The notes below the pieces were generated by a model that was not told where the DNA came from, made no database searches, and saw only the letters and a list, made by a program, of their open reading frames with translations. 64,000 nucleotides of DNA from Prorocentrum cordatum (lineage: Eukaryota > Sar > Dinophyceae > Prorocentrales > Prorocentraceae): the NCBI GenBank assembly GCA_963575745.1, contig CAUYUJ010002763.1, positions 1 through 64,000 of the forward strand, written 5' to 3'. Positions 32,831-45,954 of this stretch are shown here, piece by piece; position 1 is the first letter of the stretch; each line of letters begins with the position of its first letter. The translations under genes were made by a program, and so were the position numbers.

Positions 32831-33613
32831 GTGGTGGCGTGCGAGGCGCTCGGCACGTTCGGGCCGCTCGCTAGCCGGCCGTGGGAGGCAACGCGTAGCA
32901 GGCTAATTTTTCGCGCCCCGAACGCCGTGTTCTACGGGGTGGATGCGGACGTTTTGAGAGAGTCCAAGCGCCGTGAGCTTGATGGGGCCATTGCTGTTCG
33001 CGCTATGAACGCCGCGCAAGGGGTCGCGCATGCTTTCAGGCATGAAGACGATTTCGAGCGACGCAGCAGTCTGGGCCCAGGCGGCGTTTGGCGACGCTGG
33101 CGACGGGCCAAGCGAGCTGCAAATGCACGCTCGCAGGCTGCAGCGCGCGGGCCAGGTCGCCCCGGGGGCCTGGCAGCGCCCGCGAGCAAAGCTGAGGCCC
33201 AGCAATCGATGTCGCGGGGGCCGCCGTCGCCCTGGGCGTCGACCACTTGCATGGCGCTTCAAGCGCTGGCCCGGGGGCCGCGGCGCAAGGCTGGAAGAGG
33301 CCCCGAAGGTTGGGGGGGTCGAGCATCCATGCGGCGCGACGCCGCGGGGGACCTGATCGGCGATGGGAACGGGGCTGCGGCGGCCCGATCGACGAGCGCG
33401 CTGGCCCGGTCGCGCTGGACCAGCGCGGCGGAGATCGGGGAGGTGGCGGGGGCGATGCAGCGGGCTCGCCCGTCGCCAGCTACCGCGCGCGCGGCGACGG
33501 AGCGCCGCGCGGAAGGGCGGGCCTGCCGCGAGGGGGCCAAAGAGGTGACAGGCGGCCCCGCGCAGGCAGGCGCTCTCGGCCCCCCATCCGCCCGCGTCTC
33601 TTTCGCGCTTTGA
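32831..33613 (+). pseudogene. Long GC-rich frame, possibly a decayed element ORF
   Basis: The first 75 codons are protein-like (NAVFYGVDADVLRESKRREL, DGAIAVRAMNAAQGVAHAFR, HEDDFERR). After about 33070 the better phase shifts to DAAVWAQAAFGDAGDGPSEL, QMHARRLQRAGQVAPGAW. A frameshift or intron near 33065 would join them. No ATG suits the start. Downstream to 34450 the sequence is GC-rich with no convincing frame. The style suggests a mobile-element protein, but no catalytic motif is seen. Confidence 0.35.
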
Positions 33614-34532
33614 GGGGGGTCGCCAGGGGGGCAGCTCGGGGGGGTCCGCGGGCGCGCCGTCGGGGTCAACTGGGGCGAGCGCGCGGCGGGGGCCCAGACA
33701 GCGCTCTGCTTGGCGGCGGCCAGCGCGGCGTTGCGAGCGCAGGCCCGCCGAGAGGGTGGACCGGGGGCCCGGCGCGTTCAAGCTGAGCTTCGCTCTGAAG
33801 TGCGAGGGAGAGGCCGAGGTCGCGGATGCGATCGCCCAGGGGGGGGGGGTGGGGAGTCAGGCAGGCGTCGCGAAGATAGGTCAGCGCCTCGCGGGCCGCT
33901 GGAGCGAATGAGAGGAACTGGAGGGGCGAAGGGTCGGGCAAGGGCAGCATGTGGTGGCGGCGGGGTCGGCGGCGGCAGCGTCCGCGGGGTGGTTGGGGAC
34001 ATCCAATCGCCGAGGCTCGCGGTAACGCTGGAAGGTGGCGATATGACGGCGCTCTCAGAGGATGCAGGCGCTCGTTGAGGCGGGCGCGTCGGGGGTAGAG
34101 GCTGCCATTCGAATGTTTTCGGCGGCGTCTGTTGCTTTGCCGATTAGGCGAGCCGCGGGCGAAAGGGGGCGCGGGGCGCGGGTGGGCGTGGAGGCTGGGC
34201 GGGGGGTGGGTCGCAGGATCATGTTGGTAACCATGGCATTTTTTGTTTGCAACCAGGAGGCTGGGCCTCCACCGCGGAGATGCAAGGCGGCCCTGGGGGT
34301 CCTGCTCTAGTTCGGGCGCGTTGCAGAGTGCCCGTGCTGGAGCCCGCAGCCAGCGCATGTTGCTGCCAGAAACACATCTCGCAGGCACCTAGTCGTTTCT
34401 TGCTGCCTGAAACACGCACGGAACCTGCCTCACTTGGTCATGACATGGAGGCAGCATCGGTCAAGACGCCGTAGCTAGATTCGGGCAGAACGAAAGGGGG
34501 GGTTTGGGAAAGGGGGGGGTACGAAATTAGCT

Positions 34533-34632
34533 GTATGGGGCTGGTTTCGGTCCCACCGAAGGGCCCATTCCTCGATGCGTAAGCGCCTCCGGCGCCGGAA
34601 GGCGCCGGGAAAATCAGCTACGCGAGCCGATT
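34533..34632. repeat. Dispersed repeat S, copy 3
   Basis: GGCTGGTTTCGGTCCCACCG, CCATTCCTCGATGCG and AGCGCCTCCGGCGCCGGAAG match 2155-2256. Confidence 0.7.
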
Positions 34633-34734
34633 CTCAAACCCCCCTTTGCCATCCCCTCCTTTCGCCCGACCCGATAGAGTTGTTGGGCTGAGTTGAGTTG
34701 AGTTGGGCCGAGTTGAGCTGAGCTGAATTGAGAC

Positions 34735-34853
34735 GTCGTCCTCGTCTGCGTCCTCGTCCTTCGTCCTCGTCCTTCGTCCGTCGTCGGGCGTCGGTCGTGA
34801 GTCGTCGGTCGTCGGTCGTCGTTGCTTTCGTCGTCGTCCGTCGTCGTCGTCGC

Positions 34854-34921
<68 letters not shown>

Positions 34922-34998
34922 CCGCCGGTGTCGTCGTCGTCGTCGTCGTTGTCGTCGTCGCTGTCGTCGGGGTCGTCGGTCGGCCTTTCGGTCGCCGG

Positions 34999-35061
<63 letters not shown>

Positions 35062-35065
35062 CGAA
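34735..35065 (+). repeat. (GTC)n/(GCC)n array
   Basis: TCGTCCGTCG-like repeats, GCC run at 34850-34925, GTC run at 35000-35063; preceded by GAGTTGAGTT repeats (34684-34730). Confidence 0.95.
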
Positions 35066-35682
35066 GAGAACGCGCGGAAAACATCATCCGTCTGCTGTTT
35101 TTTTGGGGGGGTCATTATCGGTACAATTTTGAAAGAATTCGATCAAAGAAGGGAACGGGTCCCAAAGCATCCCCCTCCCGGGCTCCAACACGCCAGTTTT
35201 GTGGGACCGTCATGGGAGGCGCTTGGGGCGCTCTAGGGGACCTTGTGGCCGTCGTGGAGCTACTCCGGGTCCCTCTTGGGGCTCTTGTGGGCGCCCTTAA
35301 AACCGTCTCGATGCCTCATAGGTCCATCGGAAGCGAAGTGGCGAGAAGGCAACACACATCGACGACTTTCAGTTTTTGAACAGTGTTGGCTTCCCAGGAT
35401 TCTCTCAGAGAGGCTCCTTGGCCACTTGAGGCCGTCTTGGGGTTTTTTGTTGGAAACATGCTGGGCGTGTTCTTGTGTTACTTGTGATGCCATATTGGCC
35501 CATCTAGGGTAATCTTGGACGCTCTAGTGCCTCGCGGGTCTCGCCGTCGAGACCCAGGGGAGGTACTCCTGTATCATGGCGGCCTTCCGCAGGCGGACCC
35601 CTCCAGCCCCCGCTCGGCGACCGCACCTTGGGATGAATCCAAGACGCTCCCAAGAGGCTTCCATGACGGCCCACGGCAGCCA
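35066..35682. other. Upstream region of the 35.7 kb gene
   Basis: Weak CTTGGGGC repeats (35215-35300), otherwise non-repetitive. No TATA-like or other promoter element could be supported. Confidence 0.4.
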
Positions 35683-35707
35683 CCGTAGCGAGCCATTTGG
35701 GCTCAAG
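35683..35707 (+). promoter_or_regulatory. Relict dinoflagellate spliced-leader sequence upstream of the 35.7 kb gene
   Basis: CCATTTGGGCTCAAG (35693-35707) differs by one base from the last 15 bases of the dinoflagellate spliced leader (CCATTTTGGCTCAAG). CCGTAG, the preceding part of the leader, lies at 35683-35688, with four extra bases (CGAG) in between. In dinoflagellates such relics mark genes that passed through a trans-spliced mRNA and were reinserted as cDNA. The current acceptor for trans-splicing is probably the AG of TTCTATTTCACAG at about 35723-35735, just before the ATG. The lack of introns in this gene fits the same history. Confidence 0.7.
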
Positions 35708-35741
35708 CCACTCTGACCAATATTCTATTTCACAGCAAAGG

Positions 35742-36968
35742 ATGATTCACGCCGGCGGCGGCTTCGGTAGCGGCGGCGTGGGCATGGGTTACGGCGACGC
35801 GTACAGGGGCGACGCGAATTATTGCGGCGGTGGCGCGGCTTACGGTGGTGCGTACGGCGGCGACGCGGGTTGCTGCGGCGGCTCGGCGGGCTACGGGTAC
35901 GGCAGCGCCTCTGGCTTCGGTCTCGCCGGTGGCATGCCGCCACAAACTCAGACCTACATGGGGCCTGGTGGTGACTACGTGCAGGAGACGACGTACAAAT
36001 ACGTCGGCATGGGGGCGGGCGGCCCGCAAGCAGTCTCGGAGACGGTCATCTCGAGTACATTGCCCCTGCCTCGCCGTGGCCCCCATTGCTGTTGCCTGTG
36101 CCTGATCCCCGTGCTACTGTCGCTTCTGTTGCTCCCGCTGCTGGGCTGGTTCCTCATGGGCTCGACCAGCACTACGACGACCACCACGGCTCTCATCACC
36201 ACTCCACCACCGCCACTGCTGGCAGCGCCGCCGACGCCTCCGCCTGATGCTCCGACCACGAGCAAGAAAACCACCACGGAGGCTCCGCCGCCGCCCCCGC
36301 CACCGCCGCCTCCGCCTCCGCCGCCCCCCCCGCCGCCGCCGCCGCCCCCGCCGCCGGAGCCGGCGACGACCACGGAGAAGAAGGTGGACTGCGCGGAAGG
36401 TGATCCGCCGTCTTGGGAGGTATCCAAGAGGGTCACGTGCTGCTTGCAGGCTGGCAGGGGGTGCCCCACGACGCCTCCGCCGCCGCCGCCGCCCCCGCCG
36501 CCGCCGCCCCCGCCGCCAGCCCCAGTGGCGCCGCCCCCGCCGCCCCCGCCGCCACCCGCGCCTGTGGTGCCGCCTCCGCCACCGCCAGCTCCTGTGGCCC
36601 CGCCTCCTCCAGCCACGACGTCTGAGCCGTACGATTGCGCGGCTGGGTATTCGAATTGGGAAGCGGGGTGGTCTGCAGACAAGAAAGGCTGGTGCTGTTC
36701 CAACAAGCACATGGGCTGCGTGGAGACGACGCCGCCACCGGCCCCACCTTCCGAACCGTACGACTGCAACGCTGGGTATTCGAATTGGGAAACTGGCTGG
36801 TCGCCGGAGAAGAAGGATTGGTGTTGCGCAGAGAAGAAGATGGGTTGCATCGAGGCCGCATCTAAGCCTTATGATTGTGACGCAGGTTATTCCAACTGGG
36901 AGGCTGGATGGAGCGACGACAAGAAGGAATGGTGCTGCACCAACGAGCAGAGGGGCTGCCCGAAGTGA
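35742..36968 (+). CDS. Proline-rich single-pass membrane protein with cysteine-rich GYSNW/WCC repeats
   Basis: A 408-residue intronless reading frame. Residues 1-95 are rich in Gly, Tyr and Ala. A basic and cysteine patch (PRRGPHCCCLC) leads into one hydrophobic segment at about residues 107-127, so the N-terminus is probably cytosolic and the Cys patch may be palmitoylated. After it come Thr-rich and long poly-Pro linkers at about 165-195 and 230-280. One degenerate cysteine unit lies between the linkers; three good copies follow, of the form DCxAGYSNWxxGWS, then KKxWCC, then GC near the end. I know this repeat from many dinoflagellate proteins but not its biochemical role; an extracellular or lumenal binding or wall role is inference. 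The ATG at 35742 is preferred because it follows a pyrimidine-rich stretch ending in CACAG and a spliced-leader relic. An upstream in-frame TTG at 35697 lies inside that relic and is rejected. Stop TGA at 36966-36968. Third positions are strongly GC. Confidence 0.85.
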   Translation: MIHAGGGFGSGGVGMGYGDAYRGDANYCGGGAAYGGAYGGDAGCCGGSAGYGYGSASGFGLAGGMPPQTQTYMGPGGDYVQETTYKYVGMGAGGPQAVSETVISSTLPLPRRGPHCCCLCLIPVLLSLLLLPLLGWFLMGSTSTTTTTTALITTPPPPLLAAPPTPPPDAPTTSKKTTTEAPPPPPPPPPPPPPPPPPPPPPPPPEPATTTEKKVDCAEGDPPSWEVSKRVTCCLQAGRGCPTTPPPPPPPPPPPPPPPAPVAPPPPPPPPPAPVVPPPPPPAPVAPPPPATTSEPYDCAAGYSNWEAGWSADKKGWCCSNKHMGCVETTPPPAPPSEPYDCNAGYSNWETGWSPEKKDWCCAEKKMGCIEAASKPYDCDAGYSNWEAGWSDDKKEWCCTNEQRGCPK

Positions 36969-37860
36969 GCTTACAGAGGCAACAGGGTGTCTACGCAGTG
37001 CCGTGCTCAGACCATGCGCAGTACAAGTGAAGGATCCGGGATAGTCTCTTCGGGCGTGGTAAGGTCTTCTGGCGGCCAGCACTCCGCGCCACCATTCTCT
37101 TCATGTGCTCGGGATTTGGGCAGAGACGCTGCTCGAGGCATATATCCCACTGCTCCTCTCGACAGGCAAAGGTACTGCGAGATGTGAGCACGAGTAATCT
37201 TTCCCCATCGGATCAGTATCGACATTTACATCCGAGACGTGATGGTGATCGCGGGTGCGTGGGTGGTGGGTGGGTGGATACGGGGGCGGGGGGGGGTGCG
37301 TGAGAAAGATTGCCCGAGGCTTTGAGACAGGACCTGACAAGTCATGCCAAGGCAGCCTCTGGGTCGGCCCCAGACGGCTCCAAGACGCCCTTAAAACGCC
37401 CCCAGCCTCCGCGAGGTCCAAATCGCCCAAACACCTTAAGGGAACCAGCGATTTGTGACTTCGCGCTTTTTCGCTCCCCTGGGCCCTTGAGGCCTTCGGA
37501 TGAGCCCAGGATCGCCCGAGAAAGCCCCGAGTCGGGAGATGCCCAAGAGGGCTCCAAGACGCCTTTAATCTTGTTTAACTCTTGAGGGGGCCAACAACAA
37601 GGGCATGCGTCATTGGTGTTCAACGTACCCCCAAGAGCTCTCCAAGAAGCCCTCTGGAGGTCAAGAGTTGGGGAGGGGGACGATTGCCCACGATAGCCTG
37701 CCAAGGCGAGAGGGTTCTGGGCTCGTTTGGGCCCCCCCTGCGTTTTTGAGGAAAAAAGTCACGGCGTCTTCCACCTCCCCCTTCACCTCGTTCCTCCTCC
37801 GCGGTTTCGGGACTCTAACGTGGGCCTGCGTTTTCATGGTTTCTCATAAGGGTGTTGCGT
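36969..37860. other. 3' flank of the 35.7 kb gene
   Basis: No gene seen. CCAAGACGCC-like minisatellite remnants (37350-37660) and a (GT)n run at 37867-37902. Confidence 0.4.
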
Positions 37861-37864
37861 CGTC

Positions 37865-37904
<40 letters not shown>

Positions 37905-38040
37905 CGGGCTTCAGGCGAAAGGGGGCCTGGTGGAATCCTCTTGCTGATGGTTACACGAGTAAATTTCCCTTTTCTGGATGGTTGCACATCGATTCCTATT
38001 GTGTGGGGATGACACATCGATTCCCTTTGTAGGTGGTTAC

Positions 38041-38085
38041 AATTCTTGACGCTTCGCGTGTCCCCTCCAGCCCATCCACAAACGA
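38041..38085. repeat. Short dispersed repeat R (three copies)
   Basis: TTGACGCTTCGCGTGTCCCC-TCCAGCCCATC; also at 21111-21146 and 28713-28745. Confidence 0.7.
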
Positions 38086-38151
38086 TGCCCATGAGAGATG
38101 ACGGGGGGAGAGGAAGAGACACGCATAGTCAAACAGCGACGGAGGCCAGCC

Positions 38152-38620
38152 TGGAGGAGGAGGAGGAGGAGGAGGAGGAGGAGGGAAGAGGTAAGAGGAG
38201 CAAGACGAGGAGAATGGAGGACGAGGATGAGGAGAACGAGGACGAAGAGAGTGAGGAGGAGAAGGAGGAGGATGATGATGAGGAGGAGGAGGAGTAGGAG
38301 GAGGAGGAGGAGGAGGAGGGGGAGGAGGAGGAGGAGGAGGAGGAGGAGGAGGAGCAAGAGGACGAGGGGGAGGATGAGAACGAGGAGGAGGATGAGGAGG
38401 AGGGGAGGAGGGGGGAGGAGGAGGAGGAGGAGGAGGAGGGAGGAGGAGGAGGAGGAGGAGGACGAGGAGGAGGAGGAGGAGAAGGAGGAGGAGGAGGAGG
38501 AGGAGGAGGGGGAAGATGACGAGGACGAGGACGAAGGATATGGACGAGATCGAGAGGACCAGAGGACAAGGAGGAGGAGGAGGAGGAGGAGGAGGAGGAG
38601 GAGGAGGAGGAGAAACGAGC
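38152..38620 (+). repeat. (GAG)n array
   Basis: About 470 bases of GAG/GAC/GAT triplets. Confidence 0.96.
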
Positions 38621-38679
38621 AAACAGGCGAGAAGGCCAAACTCATTGATGTTCTTTCGGTCTTTGAAGGATGTTGGCCT

Positions 38680-38985
38680 CTTGGCGGCCTCCTGGGGAGG
38701 CTCCGTGGCCATCTTGAGCCGTCTTGGAGCGGTCTTGGGGCCTCTTGGAGCATCTTGGGGGGGCATCTTGGGGCCATCTTGAGCCAGCTTGGACTATCTT
38801 AAGCCATCTTGGAGGTCATCTTAGGCTCTCTGAGGCCGCCTGGGGGTCCACTCGGGGGCCTCTTGGGGGCCCCTCGGGGCCCTCTTGGAGTCCTCTTGGG
38901 GGGCCTCTTGGGGCGCCCGTGGGACCCGCTTGGGGGCCTCTTGGGAGCCCTGGAGGGCCTTGGGGCCGTCTTGGAGGCGGTCGGT
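38680..38985 (+). repeat. 12-base minisatellite GGGGCCTCTTGG
   Basis: CTTGGGGGCCTCTTGGGG-type units following the 38.1-38.6 kb GAG array. Confidence 0.9.
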
Positions 38986-39239
38986 CAAGCCCAGAAGGCT
39001 GGTGGGATTTAAGCGATTGGTTTGTTCCCATTCTAATCCACCCTCTCCCTTCGTGCCCACTGGGCCGCCCCCCCCCCCTCCCCACCGAAAAGGGCCCCCC
39101 TCCCTCTTCGTGCCCACCGCGCCGCTTCCCCCTCCCCACCGACAAGGCCCCTCCTCCCTCCCCTCCCGGTGGCGACGACGACGACAACTCTTCGGGAGCC
39201 TCGAGACGGGGGTCAGTGCAAACGGGGGTCAGCCAGAGC

Positions 39240-39410
39240 GCCGGATCTTGCAGGATCCTGCAGGGCCAGGGTCGCATTGACCCGGGTTTGGGTGCAGGAT
39301 CCTGCAGGATCTTGCAGGATCCTTCGCATTGACCCGGGTTTGGGTGCAGGATCTTGCAGGATTTTGCAGGCCTGATTGACCCGGGTTTGGATTGACCCGG
39401 GTCAGAAGAT
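39240..39410 (+). repeat. Minisatellite GCAGGATCTTGCAGGATCC / TTGACCCGGGTTTGGGT
   Basis: Two alternating motifs repeated three to four times. 39410-39720 is GATC-rich with no gene; 39735-39775 is a GAC array. Confidence 0.85.
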
Positions 39411-39728
39411 CCCGATCCATGTCGACCCTTGTCCTGGGGCGCAGTCTGATCAGGATCTCCAGGCGGACCCAGCCACGGCGACGAGGGCCTTCCCGTCTGG
39501 GGGTCCTCGGCGCCGCGGCTGGGTCTCGATTCCGCTCCGGCCGGACGCGATCCGGGGTCCCCGTCGATCCGATTTGATCCGGCCGATTTCTGCCGATTTT
39601 TGCTGACCCAGTCGAGCTCCTGCCGAGTCGATGTTCGGGTCGATCAGACTTGCCTTGTCGATTCGATGCCATGACCCCGTGGCACTCAGACGGACCGACG
39701 AAGAGTATCGGGACGACGGCGGTGGCTG

Positions 39729-39774
<46 letters not shown>

Positions 39775-40069
39775 CGCGACGGCTGTGGCGGCGACGACGG
39801 CTGAGCTCGCAGGCTGTCCCGACGACAGCCATGCAAGCTAGGGAGGCGTAGCCTTAATCGAGTAGAATACACTGAGGCGTGAACTCCGCGCGGAGCTCCA
39901 GAAGTTGTGTGCCGTGCATTTTTTTTGCTTCTGCCAGGTGGTTCTGTGTATGTGTGCTGTCCACCCGAGCGACGCTAAAAACGAGGTCGTCTTTGCCGAC
40001 ACTGGCGGCGCGTAAGCTGCCTGCGTAAGGTTGCGCGCGAGCGCCCTCATCTCCAATGCGCGCTGGCGG

Positions 40070-40198
40070 CCCACGACCACGCCCACGACCGCAACCACAA
40101 CCATAACCACCACCACGACCACGGCGACGCCGACGGCGATGATGGCCCTGGCGGCGGCGGCGGCGGTGACGACGACGACGACGACGATGACAACGACC

Positions 40199-40234
<36 letters not shown>

Positions 40235-40340
40235 GCAACCACAACCACGACCGCAACCACAACCACAACCACAACCACCACCACGACCACGGCGACGCCG
40301 ACGGCGATGATCGCGGCGGCGGCGGCGGCGCTGACGACGA
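40070..40340 (+). repeat. ACCACGACC / ACCACAACC array with a duplicated block
   Basis: ACCACGACCACGGCGACGCC-GACGGCGATGAT occurs twice (40112, 40281), flanking the hexamer array. Confidence 0.88.
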
Positions 40341-40369
40341 CGGCGACCATGAATACCTATGACGGCCGC

Positions 40370-40629
40370 CGAAGGCCTCCGCGAGGGCCGCCGAGGAGCC
40401 TCCGACGGCCGCCGAGGTGCCCGTCAGCTCGACGACGATGGCGACGGCGGCGGCCGCGGCGAGGACGAGCGCCGCGACGGCGGCGACGGCGGTGGCGCCC
40501 CCAGGCGGAGCGCCCTCCGCCGGCGGGTGCCGCCGCGCTGCGGGCCTCCAGCGGCGGAGGCGCCGCCGCCGCCGTCGTCGGTGCCGTCGTCGGTGCCGTT
40601 GCCACCGCTGCCGTCGCCATCGCCGCGGC

Positions 40630-40661
<32 letters not shown>

Positions 40662-41450
40662 ACGTGGGTGTCGCCGCCGCTGCCAGCGCCGTCGCCAGCG
40701 TCGTGGTCGTGGCCGTCGTGGTGTGCGTCGTGGTCGTCGTCGCCGTCGTCTCTCTTCTCCTCCGTCGCTTTGCCGCCGGGCGCGTGCGGGAGAGCTTGTC
40801 AGGACGGCGCCCAGGGCGCCCCGGAGAGCGTGTGAGGTCCGCGGAGCGGTTTTGAACGGCTTCTGCTTGCGGAGCAGCGCGCGTTTCTCTTTGCAGTCTC
40901 TTTCCGCTCGCGCACCTGTCTTGTTTTGGTTGCACACTCTGGCTAATTATATCGCAGCACATGTGTGGTCTCCACTGCGGCGAGGGGCGCCTTTTCAACG
41001 CACAGGACGGGGTCTCCTCCGTTTACGCCGCCTCTCAGCAGGACGGCTCTCTGGCAGCCTTGGCGACGCCTCTGTCCCGACCCTTTCTTCCTGAAAGTTG
41101 GGTGCAACTTGTGTGGATGCGTCCCGTTCATACTGGCCCTTGACTCTGGTGCCACATCGCCGGATGATAAAGAAGTGTATGTGTGTGTGTGTGTGTGTGT
41201 GTGCGTGCGTTCTTCTAGCCCTCCGCGGAAGGCTCTCGTCGCCATGGCAAAATCCGTTTCGCCCGTCACAGCGCGCTCTGGGACTCGATTTCGAGCCGTC
41301 TTCGTCGTCGTCGTTTTTTTCGTCGTCGTCGCTGTCATTTTCCCCGTCGCGGTCCTGCTTCACCAAGGCGGGAGGAGCGGGTTGGGGAGGCGGGGGATTA
41401 TATTCTAGTGGTTGTCGGAGGAGGTGGAACAGTTTTTGGGACCAGGGTGA
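40370..41450. other. GC-rich region, no supported gene
   Basis: Frames on both strands are Arg/Ala-rich. One plus piece (MCGLHCGEGRLFNAQDGVSS, 40961-41143) reads fairly well but has no clear borders. (GT)n at 41177-41207. Confidence 0.4.
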
Positions 41451-41454
41451 TTTG

Positions 41455-44030
<2,576 letters not shown>

Positions 44031-44366
44031 CCTCTCGTACTCGTGGGCTCCGCGGCTGGAGGGGAGACCAGCGCGGCGCCCGGCCGTGCCAGTGCTGCCC
44101 ACGCAGGCAGCCGTGGCACCCGGTACGCCAAACCTGCCAAGAAAACAGACGAGATTTGTTCCAGAGAGGATGACCACGATGGCTTCGAGAGCTACGCGTC
44201 CTTCCTGAAGGCCTCGCGGCGGCTCGGATACGCTGTCTGGAGAGGCGTGCGTATCCGAGTCGCGGACGTCCGCATCGTGACCGGCGGCTCTTGCGACCGG
44301 GACTCCAACGACAAAACCCCCCCGCATACCCAACACGAGCCCAACAAGGCATGGGCCCACCTCTGA
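44031..44366 (+). CDS. Terminal exon candidate (..DGFESYASFLKASRRLGYAV..)
   Basis: After the GAG array the frame reads LPLVLVGSAAGGETSAAPGR, then REDDHDGFESYASFLKASRR, LGYAVWRGVRIRVADVRIVT, GGSC, and ends KAWAHL-TGA. The middle has G/C third positions and aromatics. The 5' border is unknown. The opposite strand is also open but its residue mix fits a mirror of this frame less well than a gene. Family not recognised. Confidence 0.45.
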   Translation, partial: PLVLVGSAAGGETSAAPGRASAAHAGSRGTRYAKPAKKTDEICSREDDHDGFESYASFLKASRRLGYAVWRGVRIRVADVRIVTGGSCDRDSNDKTPPHTQHEPNKAWAHL

Positions 44367-44454
44367 AGAGGAGGCGCCTGAGTTCCTCGCAGGTGCCCCT
44401 TGCGCCGACGCGGACACTGATCTAGCCCGAATCCTGCTGGCGGTGCGGCAGGAG

Positions 44455-44745
44455 GTCCAGGCGGTCGTCCTGGGCCGGGGGGGGTCAAATTTCTGGCCTG
44501 GGGTGCTTGCTAGACGTAAACGTGACCTTTCGCCGGAGTGACCTTTGGTGCGGGCACAGATGGGTCCCCAGATGGCTGAAAGCGAAACAGGAGCAGCGGC
44601 TTGCTGCGCGCCCAGGTTTGGTCCCCCTGCGACCCCCAAAAAGCCGCGCACCAAAGGTCACTCTTACCCAGGGTCACTCCTGAGTGTAACCGATTGGGGG
44701 GATGCATGGGGAGGGAACAATCTCACACGCCTGGAGATCCACCAG
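44455..44745 (+). repeat. Dispersed repeat K with element J nested inside
   Basis: Repeat K flanks at 44455-44508 and 44693-44745 surround element J (44509-44692, arms GGAGTGACCTTTGGTGCGGG and CGCACCAAAGGTCACTC). Confidence 0.75.
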
Positions 44746-44989
44746 GGGCTGGCGCAGTCCGCAGTGGTCATCCAGATCGGACCTGCAGAGCCGAGACGTG
44801 CCAGTCCGAACCTCGGATCGCCGCGCAGGCCCAGGCCCACTCGCTCTCCTCCCCGCCCACGTCGCCCACCTCTGCCCTGTCCCTCCCGAAACATCTCTCT
44901 CCTGCCGCCCCCTCTCAGGGGGAGGAACCCTGCTGCGGTGCAGCAGCTTTGTGCGCTGGGCGTGGGCATGGGCGTATGCGCCGCAGGCG

Positions 44990-45175
44990 TGCGTGTGGGC
45001 GTAGGCAAAGGCGCACGGCAGGTTCGTGTCGTGTCGACACGGCGGCGACTTCAGCTAGCGCGGGCGTTCCCAGTGGAACGCCGCCCGTGGTCAAGAGTCG
45101 GCCAGTGCGAGAACGACCTGGCGATCGAAGAGCTGCCGATCGTTCCGGGTTGAGCGGTCCACGCGGTGTCAAAAT
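44990..45175. repeat. Dispersed repeat T, copy 1
   Basis: GTTCGTGTCGTGTCGAC, GGAACGCCGCCCGTGG and GCCGATCGTTCCGG-TTGAGCGGTC match 48175-48345. 44750-44990 shows no gene. Confidence 0.65.
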
Positions 45176-45219
45176 CAATCGTCGGGGGCCCCCAAATGGG
45201 CGAGTCGGTGGGGATTCGG

Positions 45220-45390
45220 GGTCACCGCACGGTTTTGGGACTCGAGGCTCTCTCCGAGGATGTCTCGGGCGACGGGCTTCCGAGGTCCCAAAACCGTGCG
45301 TTTGACGGACCGTGCGGTGAGGTCTTGGGGGATTTCGAGGTCCCCGCACGGCTTGTCACCGTGTCACCGCACTGCTTCGGGACTCCAGAA
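45220..45390. repeat. Dispersed repeat U, copy 2
   Basis: CCGCACGGTTTTGGGACTCG and its inverse CCCAAAACCGTGCG give short inverted ends; related to 14735-14830. Confidence 0.65.
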
Positions 45391-45640
45391 ATCGCCCCAG
45401 CTCTCACGACACGAATTGTGCCTATAGGCGGGGCGTCGGCGTCTCGGGCTGTAGGCGTGCAGGCGCCTGCGTGACCCCCCAGCCCCACTCAGGGTATGGG
45501 CGCCGGCCGCAGGCGGAGGCGCACCCCGCGGGGCCGCCCCGCCCACGTGGCGCGGCAGGGCCGGCGGCCCCGCGGGCCCCCGCCCCCCCCCCAGGCGGCC
45601 CGCCGGCGCCCGCCGGCCGCGGCGCACCCCCGAGCGCCAG

Positions 45641-45859
45641 GATCGGGACGATCGACATGGGTACGGAAAGAACGGGTACAATGCCCAACAGCAGTTCCTG
45701 TTCATTTGGAACAGGGCTCGCTGTCCGCGCCGCCGCGGCCCGTGCCCATGTGAGGCAGAAGGCCGCCTGCCCCACAGCGGCCGCGATTGGCTTGGGGCAA
45801 CATTCGTTGTTGGGCATGGTAGCCACTTTTTCCGTACCCATTTCGGGCGTCCAAACAAG
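45641..45859. mobile_element. Inverted-repeat element L, full copy (about 219 bp)
   Basis: Left ATGGGTACGGAAAGAACGGG-TACAATGCCCAAC; right GTTGGGCATGGTAGCCACTT-TTTCCGTACCCAT, the inverse. It ends in CAAACAAG directly before an exon candidate. Confidence 0.8.
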
Positions 45860-45950
45860 GAGGCGCCCGGGCCTGCGCCCGCTGGACGAGGCCATGGCCG
45901 AGCTGGCGGGCGCCTCGGCGGCCTCTCTCGAGGAAGAAGACAAGAGCGCC
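45860..45950 (+). CDS. Exon candidate (RRPGLRPLDEAMAELAGASA..)
   Basis: Lies exactly between element L (ending in AG) and element M copy 3. Reads RRPGLRPLDEAMAELAGASA, ASLEEEDKSA: helical, acidic end, G/C third positions. Partner exons unknown. Confidence 0.45.
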
Positions 45951-45954
45951 ACAG

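Noticed and set aside
32903-34388. Minus-strand frames of 240-292 codons
   Set aside because: Arg/Pro/Ala-rich mirror frames in GC-rich DNA; the plus frame at 32.8-33.1 kb is more protein-like. Some minus pieces (MLPLPDPSPLQFLSFAPAAR) read fairly well but have no borders or domain.
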